NCBI GenBank assembly: GCA_963969595.1
Contig: OZ018415.1
Location: 18,786,001 to 18,850,000 of the forward strand
Direction of reading: 5' to 3'
DNA: 64,000 bases
Source of the DNA: Neckera pumila
Taxonomy: Eukaryota > Streptophyta > Bryopsida > Hypnales > Neckeraceae
A model generated the notes under the pieces. The model did no database searches and had not been told where the DNA came from. It saw only the letters and a list, made by a program, of their open reading frames with translations. This document shows, in pieces, positions 1-11,097 of the stretch (within the stretch, counting starts at the first letter, position 1; each line of letters begins with the position of its first letter). The translations under genes were made by a program, and so were the position numbers.

Positions 1-28
1 AAATGTGCCATAGTCCTTTAGGGGTTAA
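1..28. mobile_element. Right terminus of a TTAA/CCCCTAAAGG element, cut by the window edge
   Basis: The first bases end in TCCTTTAGGGG followed by TTAA at 25-28. This is the same terminus that closes about 20 other elements in this window. The body lies outside the window. Confidence 0.7.
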
Positions 29-1330
29 GCCAATGATTCTCATGGTAACTAAAACGATGATTTCCATAGTCACTAGTGCATCATTTTAGAGTTAATCTTA
101 TACAATAATACCAACCCCTTGACCATGTGGATAACAATAGTGGTGTGGTCCATGACTGTGGGTGCTTAACACTTGAGACCATGGCTTTTTTTTTAGCTTT
201 CTAGTGCCAGATTGCACCAGAAAAAAAAATCTGGCTAAAAAGGTTATAAGAAATGCCAAAAAAATTGGATGAAATCGCCAGACAACTTTGAAATTAAAAA
301 TTATATTAGATGAAATTGCCTAATTGTGGATGAAAACCATACTATACATCCAAGAAGTGGATGAATGTTGCAATTTGGAGCACCACTGTAACATTTTATA
401 TCGCTACTATGGCACTTCTTCAAAAATGAAAAAAAAAGCCTTGCTTGAGACCCAAAAGTGGTTGATGGATGACTTCATTATTCACTATAGAAACAAACAG
501 AGAATGCACCTATTAGTCCAATAATTAGAGCAGTTTTAGTGACTACCTTGGTCATGAGGGGCCGCATTCTTAAAAGGTTAAGAACTAAATCATGAACCAT
601 GCCAAGCTCATAGTACCTCCAAATGCAACAATATTTGTTGCCAATGGAGGTAGCTGAGGTTGTTATCCAAATCAAGCATAACCCTGTATAGAAAATTGAA
701 GTGTCAAGCCAGATTTCCTTGCCGAGTGGAATGAAGGTAGAAACACCAGTAGTCGACCATGCCCAATATCCAATTTGCAGGGGTGCAACATATTCAACCA
801 AGGCTGGAACAAATTCCCAACCAAAGGTGGGAATGTGTTTTTTTGGTCCTTTTCAAGGTTGGGACTAATAAGATTATGACACATGATCTGAAGTAGTGAA
901 CAAGAAAGTAGGAAGTAGTGAGTGGGAAAGTAGTTCTTGAATGATTGGAATTAGAAGACTCTAGACATTAACTACTAGTGAAATGCACTTTTTGGTTCCC
1001 AAAATTCACTGTAATTTCAATTTTGGGAATAAAATTCTGAAAAATTTGCAGTCTCCATATTTCCTATCTTCCTATATGAAAACAAAATTTCCACTACCTC
1101 TTACTGCTCCAAAATTGCTTAAATGATCGAATTAGTGGTGTGCACCGCCAACTTTTTTTGAGATTCATCAGTCACATGAAGTGAATTCATCTCCACTGTA
1201 ATGCACTCCTGAGGATGACACCAAATTTTACAATGGTGAGGACAAAGCCATCACAGTCTTGCAAGCTCTGTAGGCAGGAAATCACAGAAGCTCAAATTGA
1301 GGATGGACCATGACTGTCTAAATTGCTCCC
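29..1330 (-). repeat. Dispersed repeat, inverted partner of 13460-14076
   Basis: Read on the minus strand, this stretch follows 13460-14076 over several blocks: the segment next to the TTAA element (29-180), the middle (480-880), and 1140-1320. It carries extra material around 880-1130. A third, partial copy lies at 30075-30275. In this copy and the 13460 copy a TTAA element abuts the same end of the repeat, so element and repeat probably moved or were duplicated together. No credible gene is visible. Confidence 0.6.
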
Positions 1331-1569
1331 TTGCATTCCAAGGAAACCAGAAATGAGCCAGCTTGTTTGCATTCTGAAGCTACAACTCTGAACAGCTACA
1401 GTGTGCTGCTCCGGCCTCATTGCTGGGTAGTGTGACGCTCATAAGTCTTGACCCGTTAGGATGATGCAGTCAAAATTGACTTACACTTTTTGTATTTGTG
1501 ATTAATGGCCTGAAGATGAGCGTACTCAAGGATTAGGGTTACTACAATATCTGAGGATGAGGGTTTCTA

Positions 1570-1790
1570 CAATATTTCAAATGGATTTTTTGCAAATGAA
1601 ACTTAGCTTGATTCTTCAACTTTTTTTAGTTCAAACTTTTTTGAAAAAAGTTATTCCACTATGTCTAAATGAGGAATGAAATTACAGTTTTAATATAATT
1701 CCTACTTTAAACTTAACTATGAGGGTTGAGAAATTACAAACTCTAAATTAAATATCCCACATGGATTGTTCTACCTCCTACCACCCCAAG
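1570..1790 (+). repeat. Dispersed repeat, related to 10390-10540 and 23130-23390
   Basis: Three diverged copies share a block running from a phrase like GCTTAGTT through TTAGTTCAAA to a conserved tail with CTACCTCCTACCACCCCA (present here and at 23337). No coding capacity is seen. The family is not recognised. Confidence 0.5.
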
Positions 1791-2076
1791 TGTACATAAA
1801 GAGCTTCTCTTTTCTACAAAAAACTCAAAATAAGTTATTGATGGCAAATGAATAGATTTCATTGGTATAATATTCAATGGATTCTTCGGGTTTTGACAAA
1901 CCATTTATCTTTATAATTATTTTTTGTTTGTATATTTTGTCCTAGAATTAGCCAAAAAATGGAGTGCACCATAATGTACTGCCATTGTTTCAGTCTTGAA
2001 GCTTACATTAATAATATGTGGATGAGGACTCCGGAGAGTAAAAGGCAGTCTCACTGAATGCTAATGAATGTTATGT

Positions 2077-2631
2077 TTATTGAAAGTGGTGATGAGCAGA
2101 GTGGGTGAGATTGTGACAAATTGCTTGAATACATTCAATGGATTGATCCCAAAAGATGGTGGATTTTTTGTTTGAATTTTGAGGTTGAGAACATTGGCTG
2201 GTTTTTTTTCTTGCTGCTACACATAGCAGTGACAAATTCTTGGACGGTGGTGAGCTAGCAGTGACAAATTGTTGGATCGCCAAGCTGCCATAGATTTGGT
2301 CAATAGGGCACTGCTTAGGAAACCATGAGCAAGAGGCAGTCATGGGAATGGAAGTGGAGGCAGGTGCAAAGGCATGATGGTGGTCAGGAATGGAGTCTAG
2401 ACAAAATGTGCTACACAGTGTGACAACAAGTGAAATAAAGGAAGCAGAAGCATCCCATTTGACAAGCCTAAATTTCTTTCCACCATCCTCTTGGTTGCCG
2501 CGGTACTCTCCAAAAGCCTCAAAACTGGATAGGAGAGTGAGACCATGACTTTTATAAGCTTTGTTGACAAGCATTGGCACCTGTCGAATGTTTTCAGTGT
2601 GTAGCCAAATCCTGGTTTGTTTGAAATTCAC
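2077..2631 (-). other. Coding-like fragment, unrecognised
   Basis: A 184-codon open frame on the minus strand opens with GTG rather than ATG. It has higher GC than its surroundings and plausible codon use in its first 70 codons (peptide segment AYKSHGLTLLSSFEAFGEYR). I recognise no domain. The end of the frame is rich in Ser, His and Gln and looks random. It may be an exon of a decayed gene or of a transposon passenger. Position 1800-3060 holds nothing else that I can support. Confidence 0.2.
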
Positions 2632-3063
2632 TGTCTCCTATTGAGAATACCCGAATCATTGGCTTCGGTAACAAACAAGCATATTTCCAATCTTGCATTA
2701 GGCAGCAACATGAACATTGCCACAATTCATGTTGCACACTTCTTATTCTTGTGTGAACCTTTTTATCTGTTGACCTAATATTTCTGTGGCAACCCTTGAG
2801 AATGCTGCTTCTGGTCTGTTGAAGCCTGCATAGATCACATAGTTCCTACTGAGCATATACAAATGACAACAAAGGCAATATATTCTGAAGAGCAATAGTC
2901 TGGCAATATTGTGCCTAGGATACAACATTTGTAATTGCAGACATTCCTCCTCAACGTTGGCCATCACTCCTACATTTACACTTTTGATATGACAAGTTTG
3001 GCATCCTCAAGCAGGGCAACCTTGTTGCTAACTTCATTTGGTTGGTTACTTTACAATGGAGTA

Positions 3064-3478
3064 AGGTAGGATGCTCTAAAAACAACCATTTAAGGGCTGA
3101 TCTGCTTTTTATGTAGGTTTGCATGAATAGAAATATTTTCCACTCATTTTTTCACAAAAAGAAAAATGGATGAAGAACGTAATATAAGTGGTTTCATATT
3201 TTTGAAGCATTTTTGAATTAGTTATGAATTTCATAAGATTTATGTTGTAGGTACCTATTTGTGACCCTAGGTCACCCAAAATGCATCCACTTACAACTTC
3301 TAAAGCGATTTGAGGAAATCAAGGCCAATGATTGGCTCTCGCAATAAAGAATTCTTTTGGGGTGGGGTGGGGGCAGTCAATGACTAAAGTGGTCCATTTA
3401 AAGACCAACTCATATCTATTCAATACCGTTTTGTAGGGTTGATTCGAAGAAGCCGGTCGCTTTTAGAGCATCCTACCT
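3064..3478. mobile_element. TIR MITE, AGGTAG family, TA target duplication
   Basis: The left end AGGTAGGATGCTCTAAAA and the right end (its reverse complement) match over about 18 bp. Both sides are flanked by TA (3062-3063 and 3479-3480). It is about 415 bp with no ORF. Its termini start like those at 33374-33709 and 44825-45265, and all three have TA duplications, so they may be one superfamily (Tc1/mariner-like by target site; inference). Confidence 0.75.
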
Positions 3479-3489
3479 TATTGGAGTTT

Positions 3490-4757
3490 GCAATCTTTGG
3501 TGCAGAGTTTGAGAGTAATTTTACCCTGTGATTTCCTTTGAACCCTATTGACACATGTTTTCTTATTTTCTTGCAGGAAATCTGGACATTAACTTACTCC
3601 CGTACATGGCAGCTGGGATTGGCTGAATTGTGTTCTTAACGATCCTGCAGAATTTCTAGTCTCCTAAGTTTTAACCTGTGTTTTCCTTCCCTGCTGACCC
3701 ATGTTATCTGGTTTTCTTTCTGGGTATTTAGACACTAATCCTATACAGTGCACCTGGGGTAGACTCAAATTGTGTTGGCAGCTGGGATTGGCAGGAAACA
3801 GTCCTCCTTCTTTGTTGAGTGATGCAACATTCATTTTGAGTTCTCACTGTCCTCCACTCCATTTTTGTTGACAATCATGGTTCCAACATGTAAATGAAAA
3901 TTTCTAGAAGCACAACAGCTCTATTTGTCCCGTCACCCCTTTTTTTCATTGTTCCATGGCATTGTTGAAATCATGGAGATCAGTCTGATGCTAATGGGCA
4001 GTAACTTAATGGCATTGTAGTACATCCAGTTGAATGCTATTATTTCAGGATTCAATGAATAGTGTTTCACAAACTGCGAACATGAAATAGAAAATGAGTC
4101 TCTAGTGGATCTCCTCTACAATTGAATCACTATCAGTGATTCAAAGCCGTTTATGTTCACCAACCAGAGAACAGGAGTCAGAGTCCATTCAAATGATCAT
4201 CCACTCCCAAATATTTTTTCTGCCACTGCTCAACTCCAAAGCAATGGCAATACAAGTAACTTACTAAGCTTATTCTCTTTTGAGGTAGCCAGCTATGGCA
4301 CTTCTGTGTGTGAATATGATAAATGTTTGAAAAAACAGCTCTGTTGTAATCCACAATCATGCTTTCTGCAGTACTGTTGATCACCTCAAATCATAACATC
4401 CTCATTGAGAGTTCACAAGTTAAGCTCTAACTAATCCATGGAGCCTGTTTGTGAAAAACAAAGTGAACCCCTTCTGTGCTTCTGCAATGCAGCATGTCCT
4501 ATTTCTCATAATTACCCAGGCTCCAAAATTGAGTCACTTAGAAGAGATCTCTGTCCTGTACAGTAGGGTACAATAATTTTACAAGCGAGCCATTATGCCA
4601 TTCAAAAAAATTGCATTTATAGAACACAATTGGTACATTTTCGGTCTTGCATAACTAACATTCAGTTCTTATGCTATTCCAATCAAGCATATCAAATTTC
4701 AATTTCAGAATACCAAAACTCCATATTTGGTGAATTGTTTTATTCAGTATGCATAAA
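3490..4757 (+). repeat. Relic of a terpene synthase 3' flank (no gene body)
   Basis: This block is clearly homologous to the DNA downstream of terpene synthase A (about 20690-21850), for example TGGTGCAGAGTTTGAGA and TGGCAGCTGGGATTGG. It continues at 5128-5232 and 7035-7180, the pieces being separated by two TTAA elements. The synthase exons that should precede it are absent; a MITE (3064-3478) sits at the upstream edge. It marks a former additional unit of the terpene synthase array. Confidence 0.75.
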
Positions 4758-5127
4758 TTAACCCCTAAAGGACCAAGCTGCGTTTTTTTGGCAACATAGT
4801 TATTTTAGGCAAATCACTACAAATGGAGTTTTTATTTTTTTTCTTTAAAAATTTTACAGAACATGTGCCCGAGGAGTAGCTTTAAGGCCCAACAATTTTC
4901 ATAACTTTTGACTACATAGTTAAAAACTTATTGCATGATATGTAATTTTCATTGGTCAGCGGGTAGCTCAGACAGCTCAAAAAACTTCTTTAAAATTAAA
5001 TAAAAATAAAAATAAAAATTTGAAATTGGTTCTTTAGATTTATATAGAAGTGTGAAGCTTTGAATCATTCAATTTGGATCTATAAGTCAAAAATTATGAA
5101 GAGTTTCAGTTTGTGGGTAGGGATTAA
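4758..5127. mobile_element. Short TTAA/CCCCTAAAGG element inside the terpene synthase flank relic
   Basis: The left end is TTAA then CCCCTAAAGGACC at 4758. The right boundary is TTAA at 5124-5127, preceded by GGGTAGGGA, which is not a mirror of the left end. The insertion is supported by the corresponding region downstream of synthase A, where the flanking text is uninterrupted. It is a half-element: the body matches the left parts of 9950, 24033 and 32807. Confidence 0.7.
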
Positions 5128-5474
5128 ATGATAATTGATTGAAAAACATTGGTGGTTAATTTTTTTTAATTTGATTGCATAGATATGTAGGAAACATCCA
5201 CATACAACTCTTTCATGTTAAAAAATACCCCATTATTTCCTAAAGTTCCATGACTATGTTTTCACCAAAAACGCTAAAAAATTGTCATTTTTAGTGCAAG
5301 TACCCAATTTTTAAAATAAACTTTTTCTGACACATGTAACCATAGGATCCTGTAGTATGCTGACTTGAGAATATATGATAAAAATTTCAAAAATTTATAC
5401 CACATGGATTGCAAGATATAAGCATTCAAATTCACTAAAACCATTTTTTTGGCCCTGCAAAAAACAGGGCAGTA

Positions 5475-5957
5475 GTCATTAGGAAAAAAATGAACTCTGG
5501 AAGGGGCTGCTTCGTAGTGTAAGCTTCCCCTCCAGGGAACTCCAGGGAACTCAACAGTGATTTACAATTAAAAAATATTTAAAAAATAATAATAATTTTT
5601 AAATATTAATAAAATAATAATAAAAAAACAAAAATAAAAAAAAATAATAATAATAATAATAAAATAATAAAAATTGTAATGATTGCAGTCTGACATGGCA
5701 TGTGTAGTGCCATGTCAGATCTGAAAATTTTGTAATTTTGAATTTATTTTAATAAAAAAAAAATTTAATGTTTTTTTAAGCAGTTCAGCTGCACTGTTCC
5801 CTGTTGTTCCGCGCTGTTCCGCGCTGTTCTGCGCTATTCCGCACTGCAGTTCGCTATCGCAAAAACAATTTTTTTTTTTTTTTTTTTTTTTCGGCTTGCG
5901 TTCCCTGCGTTCTCAGGTCTCACGGCCTCTTCCAGGGTTCAACTTTTTCCTAATGAC
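5475..5957. mobile_element. Nested TIR MITE, TTAGGAAAAA family
   Basis: The ends GTCATTAGGAAAAA and its reverse complement are about 28 bp with few mismatches and extend inward as a TGAACYCTGGAAG-like block. The related copies at 30490 and 39340 lack this insert. The interior holds an AT-rich AAT microsatellite (5575-5680), a perfect hairpin with arms TCTGACATGGCA (5690-5720), a roughly 10-bp tandem repeat GTTCCGCGCT (5798-5850) and a T-tract of about 20. The target duplication is unresolved. Confidence 0.65.
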
Positions 5958-6029
5958 TTCACAAGCTCACTTTTTGATGAAAAAGTATCCAAAATGGTGG
6001 TGCTTCTTTGGAATCTGTTTTCTAGATAA

Positions 6030-6198
6030 GGGACGCTTTACACCAAGAGGCCGGGCCATTCCCCTTGAGGCCAATTGCACAAATTTCAGCCTTTTGTCCA
6101 ATCACAAGTGAAGATCTCAACCCTTTGTCCAATCACAAGTGAGTATTTCGAGTCTCTGATATAGGAAATTGGCCCGGCTTCTTTTTGTAAAGCATCCC
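6030..6198. mobile_element. Nested TIR MITE with TAA target duplication
   Basis: The 169-bp element has ends GGGACGCTTTACA and TGTAAAGCATCCC. The TIRs extend over about 30 bp including GCCGGGCCA. It is flanked by TAA on both sides (6027-6029, 6199-6201). The homologous element at 39415 carries an uninterrupted CTAGATGAGTTGGC, confirming the insertion. The TAA duplication suggests PIF/Harbinger type (inference). Confidence 0.75.
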
Positions 6199-7034
6199 TA
6201 AGTTGGCTACATGCCTGAAAAATTTCATGTCATTTGGAATTGTACAACATATACGAAAAAGTAGTAAGTACACAAAATAGTAAAATTAGGTTGCCCCACA
6301 CTAATTTCTTAATAGCCCACACTATAAAAATATTTATTGCTTTTGTACAATGATGCATTCAGTTAAGAGCCATGTGTATGCACCAGTTCAAAGCTTGGTT
6401 CAGAGAGTGGCATGCTCCTCCATGTGAAACAAGCATTGATCCATGAGGTAATTTATCGCAAGTAAGGCAACCTAATTTCACTATTTTGTGTAGATAGTAG
6501 TAAAGAATGATTCAAAATACTAAATTGTTAAGAGTTTATTTATGGAAATGAAAAACACTAATCCCAATGGTTGCAATGTTGTAATAAATAATCTACATCC
6601 TATGACTTTATTTTTTTTCAAAAATATTGAAAGTTGAGTAAGATAAAGGACTTCAAAGTTTATTTTAGAGTAGAGAATCCATAATTGCATGCAAACTAAA
6701 AATCTTCATTAGTTTTGACTCATTGATCAAAATGGGATGATTTAAAGCTTTTAATGTATAATGAAATCTACAAAATCAATTTCAAAGTATTGTTTTTGAA
6801 AAAATAATTTTTTTTATCTACCCGGATTGCCCAATTACGAAAAAAAGTAACATATTAGGCCATAACTTTTGACTCACATTTTCAAATGTCATGAAATTTA
6901 GTGCATATGAAAGATATTCCTTGTGCCCACCTTTTATTAAAATTTTAGCTTAAAATATGAAAATCTCTACTCACATGTACCTACCCAAAATTTCTATACA
7001 GCCAAAAAATGCATGCCGGTCCTTTAGGGGTTAA

Positions 7035-7290
7035 GTAACAAGAATATGATCTTTTGAAGAATTCAATGTGAGGTGTTGTATGACTAAACTTTGTAAAATA
7101 GATATCTCTATATTTGGACTCTCTTTCTTGTTGTGGTGAATGTAAGTCTAGGTAGCTTGAGATGGTTGCTAGATAGTGACAACTTTGGCCATCTTCCATG
7201 GTGTTTTTTAGAGCCGGTTGCTATTGGGAGGCTAGACATCCAAATTCTAGCCATCCTCCTGCCTCCATAGAATGAAATGGTCCTGCAAGG
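7035..7290 (+). repeat. Continuation of the terpene synthase 3' flank relic
   Basis: The segment starting GTAACAAGAATATGATC matches 21980-22080 downstream of synthase A and 51030-51180. It then runs into a repeat with TGTAAGTCTAGGTAGC. From 7290 to 7576 I see no gene or element. Confidence 0.6.
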
Positions 7291-7579
7291 CATTTAACAG
7301 TCAATTAGCATGTCCTTCATTTCTAGATAGGAGACGCAGTTAGAATCCGCTCAATTTGCATGCCTCCTACCTTAATGAGCTACCATTCTCAATTGAAGAG
7401 TGAGTATGTATCCATCTAGTGGCTACTATGCTTCTGATCCATGCTACAGGGCTTCTGATCCGTGCTACAAATTCTATAGCTTCTAGATCTACAAGTGCTA
7501 AAGGAAAGCTCTCTAGAACTGTTCAACTCAGACAGACCAATTGTTGAAGGTCTGGCCTCCCAATGGCAATTGGCTCTTA

Positions 7580-7999
7580 GAGCATTTCCACCAGTGCCCG
7601 CTCAATCTGACGGGCCATAGCAGATTGAGCAGGCACTGGTATGGTGAAGGTCAGGGGATGGGTCGCAGACTCCCACCGTCCCTCACTTTGCTCCCACTCG
7701 CACATAACTAACCCCACCTCAATGCTTCCTTGGCAATCACGTGTCACCTTATAGCTCCTCTAAACCTCTTGATGTTTATTGCCTATTCCCTATACTATTG
7801 CGCAAAGATAAAGATTCCCCCACAATCTTTGGTCTTGAGTCACTGAAAGGGCTTGCTACTCTTAAGCGGCCAAGTGCATTTTTAGAGTGGCCGCTTTGAA
7901 CGTTCTCTTTGTGAGAGTGACGGTGGGGAACAAAAGGCTGTGTGAGGGCATGCTCGGAGGCATTGAAGCCACCTACAACGTGCCTTGGTGTGAATGCTC
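7580..7999. mobile_element. PIF/Harbinger-like MITE, GAGCATTTCCACC ends, TTA duplication
   Basis: The 420-bp element starts GAGCATTTCCACCAGTGCC and ends GGTGTGAATGCTC, with TTA on both sides (7577-7579 and 8000-8002). GAGCATC-type ends with TWA duplications are characteristic of plant Tourist/Harbinger MITEs. An internal hairpin with arms CCAGTGCCYGCTCAATCTG spans about 7591-7640. A second family member is at 22573-23643. Confidence 0.7.
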
Positions 8000-8048
8000 T
8001 TAGGCCATACTTTACCATGATGTTTTGACAAAAAAAAAAGGTCGTGGT

Positions 8049-8625
8049 CCACTAAAGGACCGAGACACATTTTGGGCACAAATTGTGAAAAACTACCACC
8101 TTTCCAAGCAAATGAAAAAAATGAAAAAAAGTTGTTTTTTCAATATTTAACCAAACAAATTTGTGCTAGACTAGCATAGGAATGTGTGGAAAATTTTCAA
8201 AGACTTTGACCACACAAATTGAAAGATTATAACATTTGAAGTTAGAAGGGTTATTTTTATATATCTTGCCCGACAGGGCCAACAAACTTTAATTCCTTAT
8301 AAAGTATGATTTTTAAAATACACACATTTGTTTTTTTTTGACATTTGCATCTTGTATCATGTAGATTAAATACTTGCCAAATTTCAAAATTAGAGGAGGA
8401 TTTTTGCAAATATTGCTCAGGCTGCCCCAAAAATTTAGGGCAATATAAAATTTGATTTAGGCGCCTAGATAAAAAGAACTAGAAAACCATTATATTTCCA
8501 CTAGGGTAGGAGATCCACAAAGCGATCATCTAAGCATTGAAACGGAATTTTGGAGAAGAAAAACATCTTCAAATATTTTTCAGTAAATTTTCCTTGAAAG
8601 ACAAGACAAAATGGCATGTGGCCCA
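8049..8625. mobile_element. Degraded TTAA-family element
   Basis: It starts with a damaged terminus (ACTAAAGGACCGAG) and is clearly homologous to 12612-13118 and to the outer parts of 14077-15573, for example GGAATGTGTGGAAAATTTTC and TTGCATCTTGTATCATGTAG. No ends or duplications are intact. From 8625 to 9224 I see only AT-rich DNA with two related blocks around 8740-8960. Confidence 0.55.
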
Positions 8626-9224
8626 AATTGTTTCATATTTTTTGGAGCTTTGTGGAATCCATATATTAAGTTAGCATGGGTTTTTTAACCTATGTTTAGA
8701 GACCTATTTGTTTTGTTTTGTTACGTTGAGATCTCCCAGATTGTGCGTCCCTCGATGGCGTGCTTGATATTGTCGGGAAACCCTCAACAAGGAGGGGTGC
8801 ACGAGCTTAGTTTTGTGGCATTTGGAGCTACTATGCAGAAGTTATTGAATTTCAAAGTATTTATGGATAAAAAATTTAGAAAATTACTTTGACCTTGACT
8901 ATGGTCGCGTTCTTGGTACCGATGGAAAGCTCTTGGCAAGGAAGGGTGGACGTGCTTTGTTTTGTGGCATTTGAAATGACAATGTGAAAGTTATTGAATT
9001 TCAAATTTTTTATATCAATAAAAAAATAAAAATATGACTTTTTCTTTTGTTTTGGTTGTGGCAACGGCACAAGGCATACTAGTTAATTATAAAATTTTAA
9101 AATTGAAATGCCATAGTGCTCTAAAAGCGACCACCTCCTAGAATGTACACAGTTTGTACATTTTGGTTAATTGAAGAAAGCAAAATGTACCTCTATATAA
9201 TATTTGGTTCAAAATGCCTCCTAC

Positions 9225-9949
9225 CTAACTCCTAAAAGCCCATTGTTCCTTCAAGGGACAAATGCAATTTCGGGCGAGTACATACGAGCTGAATTTTTGT
9301 CGTGCTTTTTTGAAACTTTTCTTGGAGATAGAAAAACTGCTAAGCTTTGTGGGATTATAATTTTTTTTTCAATTAGTGCCTGGGAAAAAAGCTATGCCCA
9401 AATAAGCTCAAAACAAGGGACGAGGGGCAGCAAAAAAATTTGCAACTTTTTATTTATTTATTAAATTTTATTTTTCTTATAGATTATATTTTAGTCTATC
9501 TAGAAAGCTTTGATTCATTCCATTTGGATTTGTTATGAGAAAGTTATGGAGAATCTAATTTTTCGGGCACTTAGAGCAACTTTAAAAAAAAATTATTTGT
9601 AGGATTTATTTGTGAATGCAATTTTTACAATTTTTCAAAAAAAAAAGTTTCTCGTGGTTCAATTGTTTTGCTAGAACAATCTCACCGCTAGAATTCGTGC
9701 ATTTAAATTCTTTATAAAAGATATTAATATTTTAGATTTTCCTTCTATCTCGTACCTACTTCTACTTAATAATTTATTTAGTAAAGAAAATTAAGTTTAT
9801 TGGTATTTTTTTGCCCTAGATTCTCAACTCAATTTTCTACTATAAAGATTTAAAGCTCAAAACTCTATAGTGCATGAAAATTAAAGATAAAAATGTTCAC
9901 AGGCACAAAATCTAGTCCAATAATGTGCTTCGAAACTTGTTTTTTTCAC
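9225..9949. mobile_element. Partial TTAA-family element, reverse orientation
   Basis: The left end CTCCTAAAAGCCCATTGTTCC is a degraded terminus. The body matches the reverse complement of 11471-12403. The copy is interrupted at 9950 by another element of the same superfamily, and its remaining part is not found beyond it. Confidence 0.6.
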
Positions 9950-10350
9950 TTAACCCCTAAAGGACCAAGCTGCGTTTTTGGACAACATAGCAATTTTGGG
10001 CAGTTCACTACAAATGGATTTTTAATTTTTTTTCTTTGAAAATTTTATACAATATGTGCCCAAAGAATAGCTTTAAGGCCCAACAATTTTCATAACTTTT
10101 GACCATATAGTTAAAATGTTATTGTATGATACGTAATTTTCATTAGTCGGCAAGCAGCTTGGGCAGTTCAAAAAACTTCATTAAAAATTACTTTTAAAAA
10201 AACTAAAAGTTTCAAATTGGTTCTTTAGATTTATATATAAGTGTGAAGCTTTGAATCATTCAATTTGGATGTATGAGTCAAAAGTTATGAGAATTTTAAG
10301 TTTGAGGGTAGGTATGGAGTCTTTCAAAACCATACCTGCCCACAAACTAA
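9950..10350. mobile_element. TTAA element inserted into another TTAA element
   Basis: TTAA at 9950-9953 is followed by CCCCTAAAGGACCAAGCTGC. The body follows the short copy at 4758-5127. After about 10330 the sequence turns into an inverted piece and the right terminus cannot be placed. Confidence 0.55.
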
Positions 10351-10557
10351 AATGGGGCTTCAAAATGGGGCTACAAAATCTGAAACGGATTTTTGGGGAT
10401 AATAGTTAGCTTAGTTTTCCAACTTCTTTTAGTTCAAATTTTTTTCTAAAAAGATACTATAGTATGCACAAATGAAGTCTGAAATTCAACTTTGAGCACA
10501 ATTCCTATGTTTTCACTTACATCCCAAATTCTTTAGAACTTTGAATCAATATTTCAC

Positions 10558-10768
10558 CATTGTTGAAACAACATGACAAACACAAACTAGCCACACAAGG
10601 TTGTCTCAACAATGTTATAAGTTGTATTAAGTCAATGTTGTCAATCAAAGGTATTGTTTCAATAATTCCAATATGGTGGTATAGGAATATTGAATCAACA
10701 ATTATTCAAAGGTATTGTTTCGACATTTTCAATAAGGTGGTGTAGAATATTGAATTAGCAAGTATTCA
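10558..10768 (+). repeat. Hairpin and two-copy 61-bp tandem repeat
   Basis: A stem at 10558-10614 has CATTGTTGA paired with TCAACAATG. Two direct copies of about 61 bp begin AAAGGTATTGTTTC at 10647 and 10708. The open frame here is a by-product of the repeat. The rest of 10350-11097 holds a copy of the 1570 repeat (10390-10540) and nothing else that I recognise. Confidence 0.55.
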
Positions 10769-11097
10769 TGGTTGAATTTTTTGAAATCATCTTCTAAAAA
10801 GGTTTCTCAAGATTTATAAAAAGATTGGTCACTTCATTGTATGATTGTAAGTGCTTATTCTATTTAAATTCATTAATGGTCTCAAGTTGAAATGTTTCAA
10901 TGTTAATTCAAGGATGTTGTCAAGGTTTAAATTTTTTACACCTAAATTGCTCTCAAATTTTGTGTCAAAATACTTTCGGGAGATTTAATGGGGGAATGAC
11001 ACCCCTTCGCAATCCGTACCTTTCAACCATGTTGAAGTTCTACATCAAAGCAACATTGAGATTTTCAAAATGTTGATGGATATCTTATGCCAATTGG

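Larger units (their letters stand above)
5233..7034. mobile_element. TTAA element of the CCTAAAGTTCC/GGTCCTTTAGGGG type, carrying two nested MITEs
   Basis: The left end is degraded (TTAT then TTCCTAAAGTTCC at 5233). The right end is intact (GGTCCTTTAGGGG then TTAA at 7031-7034). The synthase A flank has the empty site CCCCATTAAGTAACAA, so the insertion is precise. Related elements lie at 30279-31208 and 39111-41016. Nested insertions at 5475-5957 and 6030-6198 account for the extra length. Confidence 0.75.

Noticed and set aside
5575..5680. Possible origin of replication or matrix attachment site in the AAT-rich stretch
   Set aside because: It is an interior microsatellite of a nested MITE; nothing else supports the idea.
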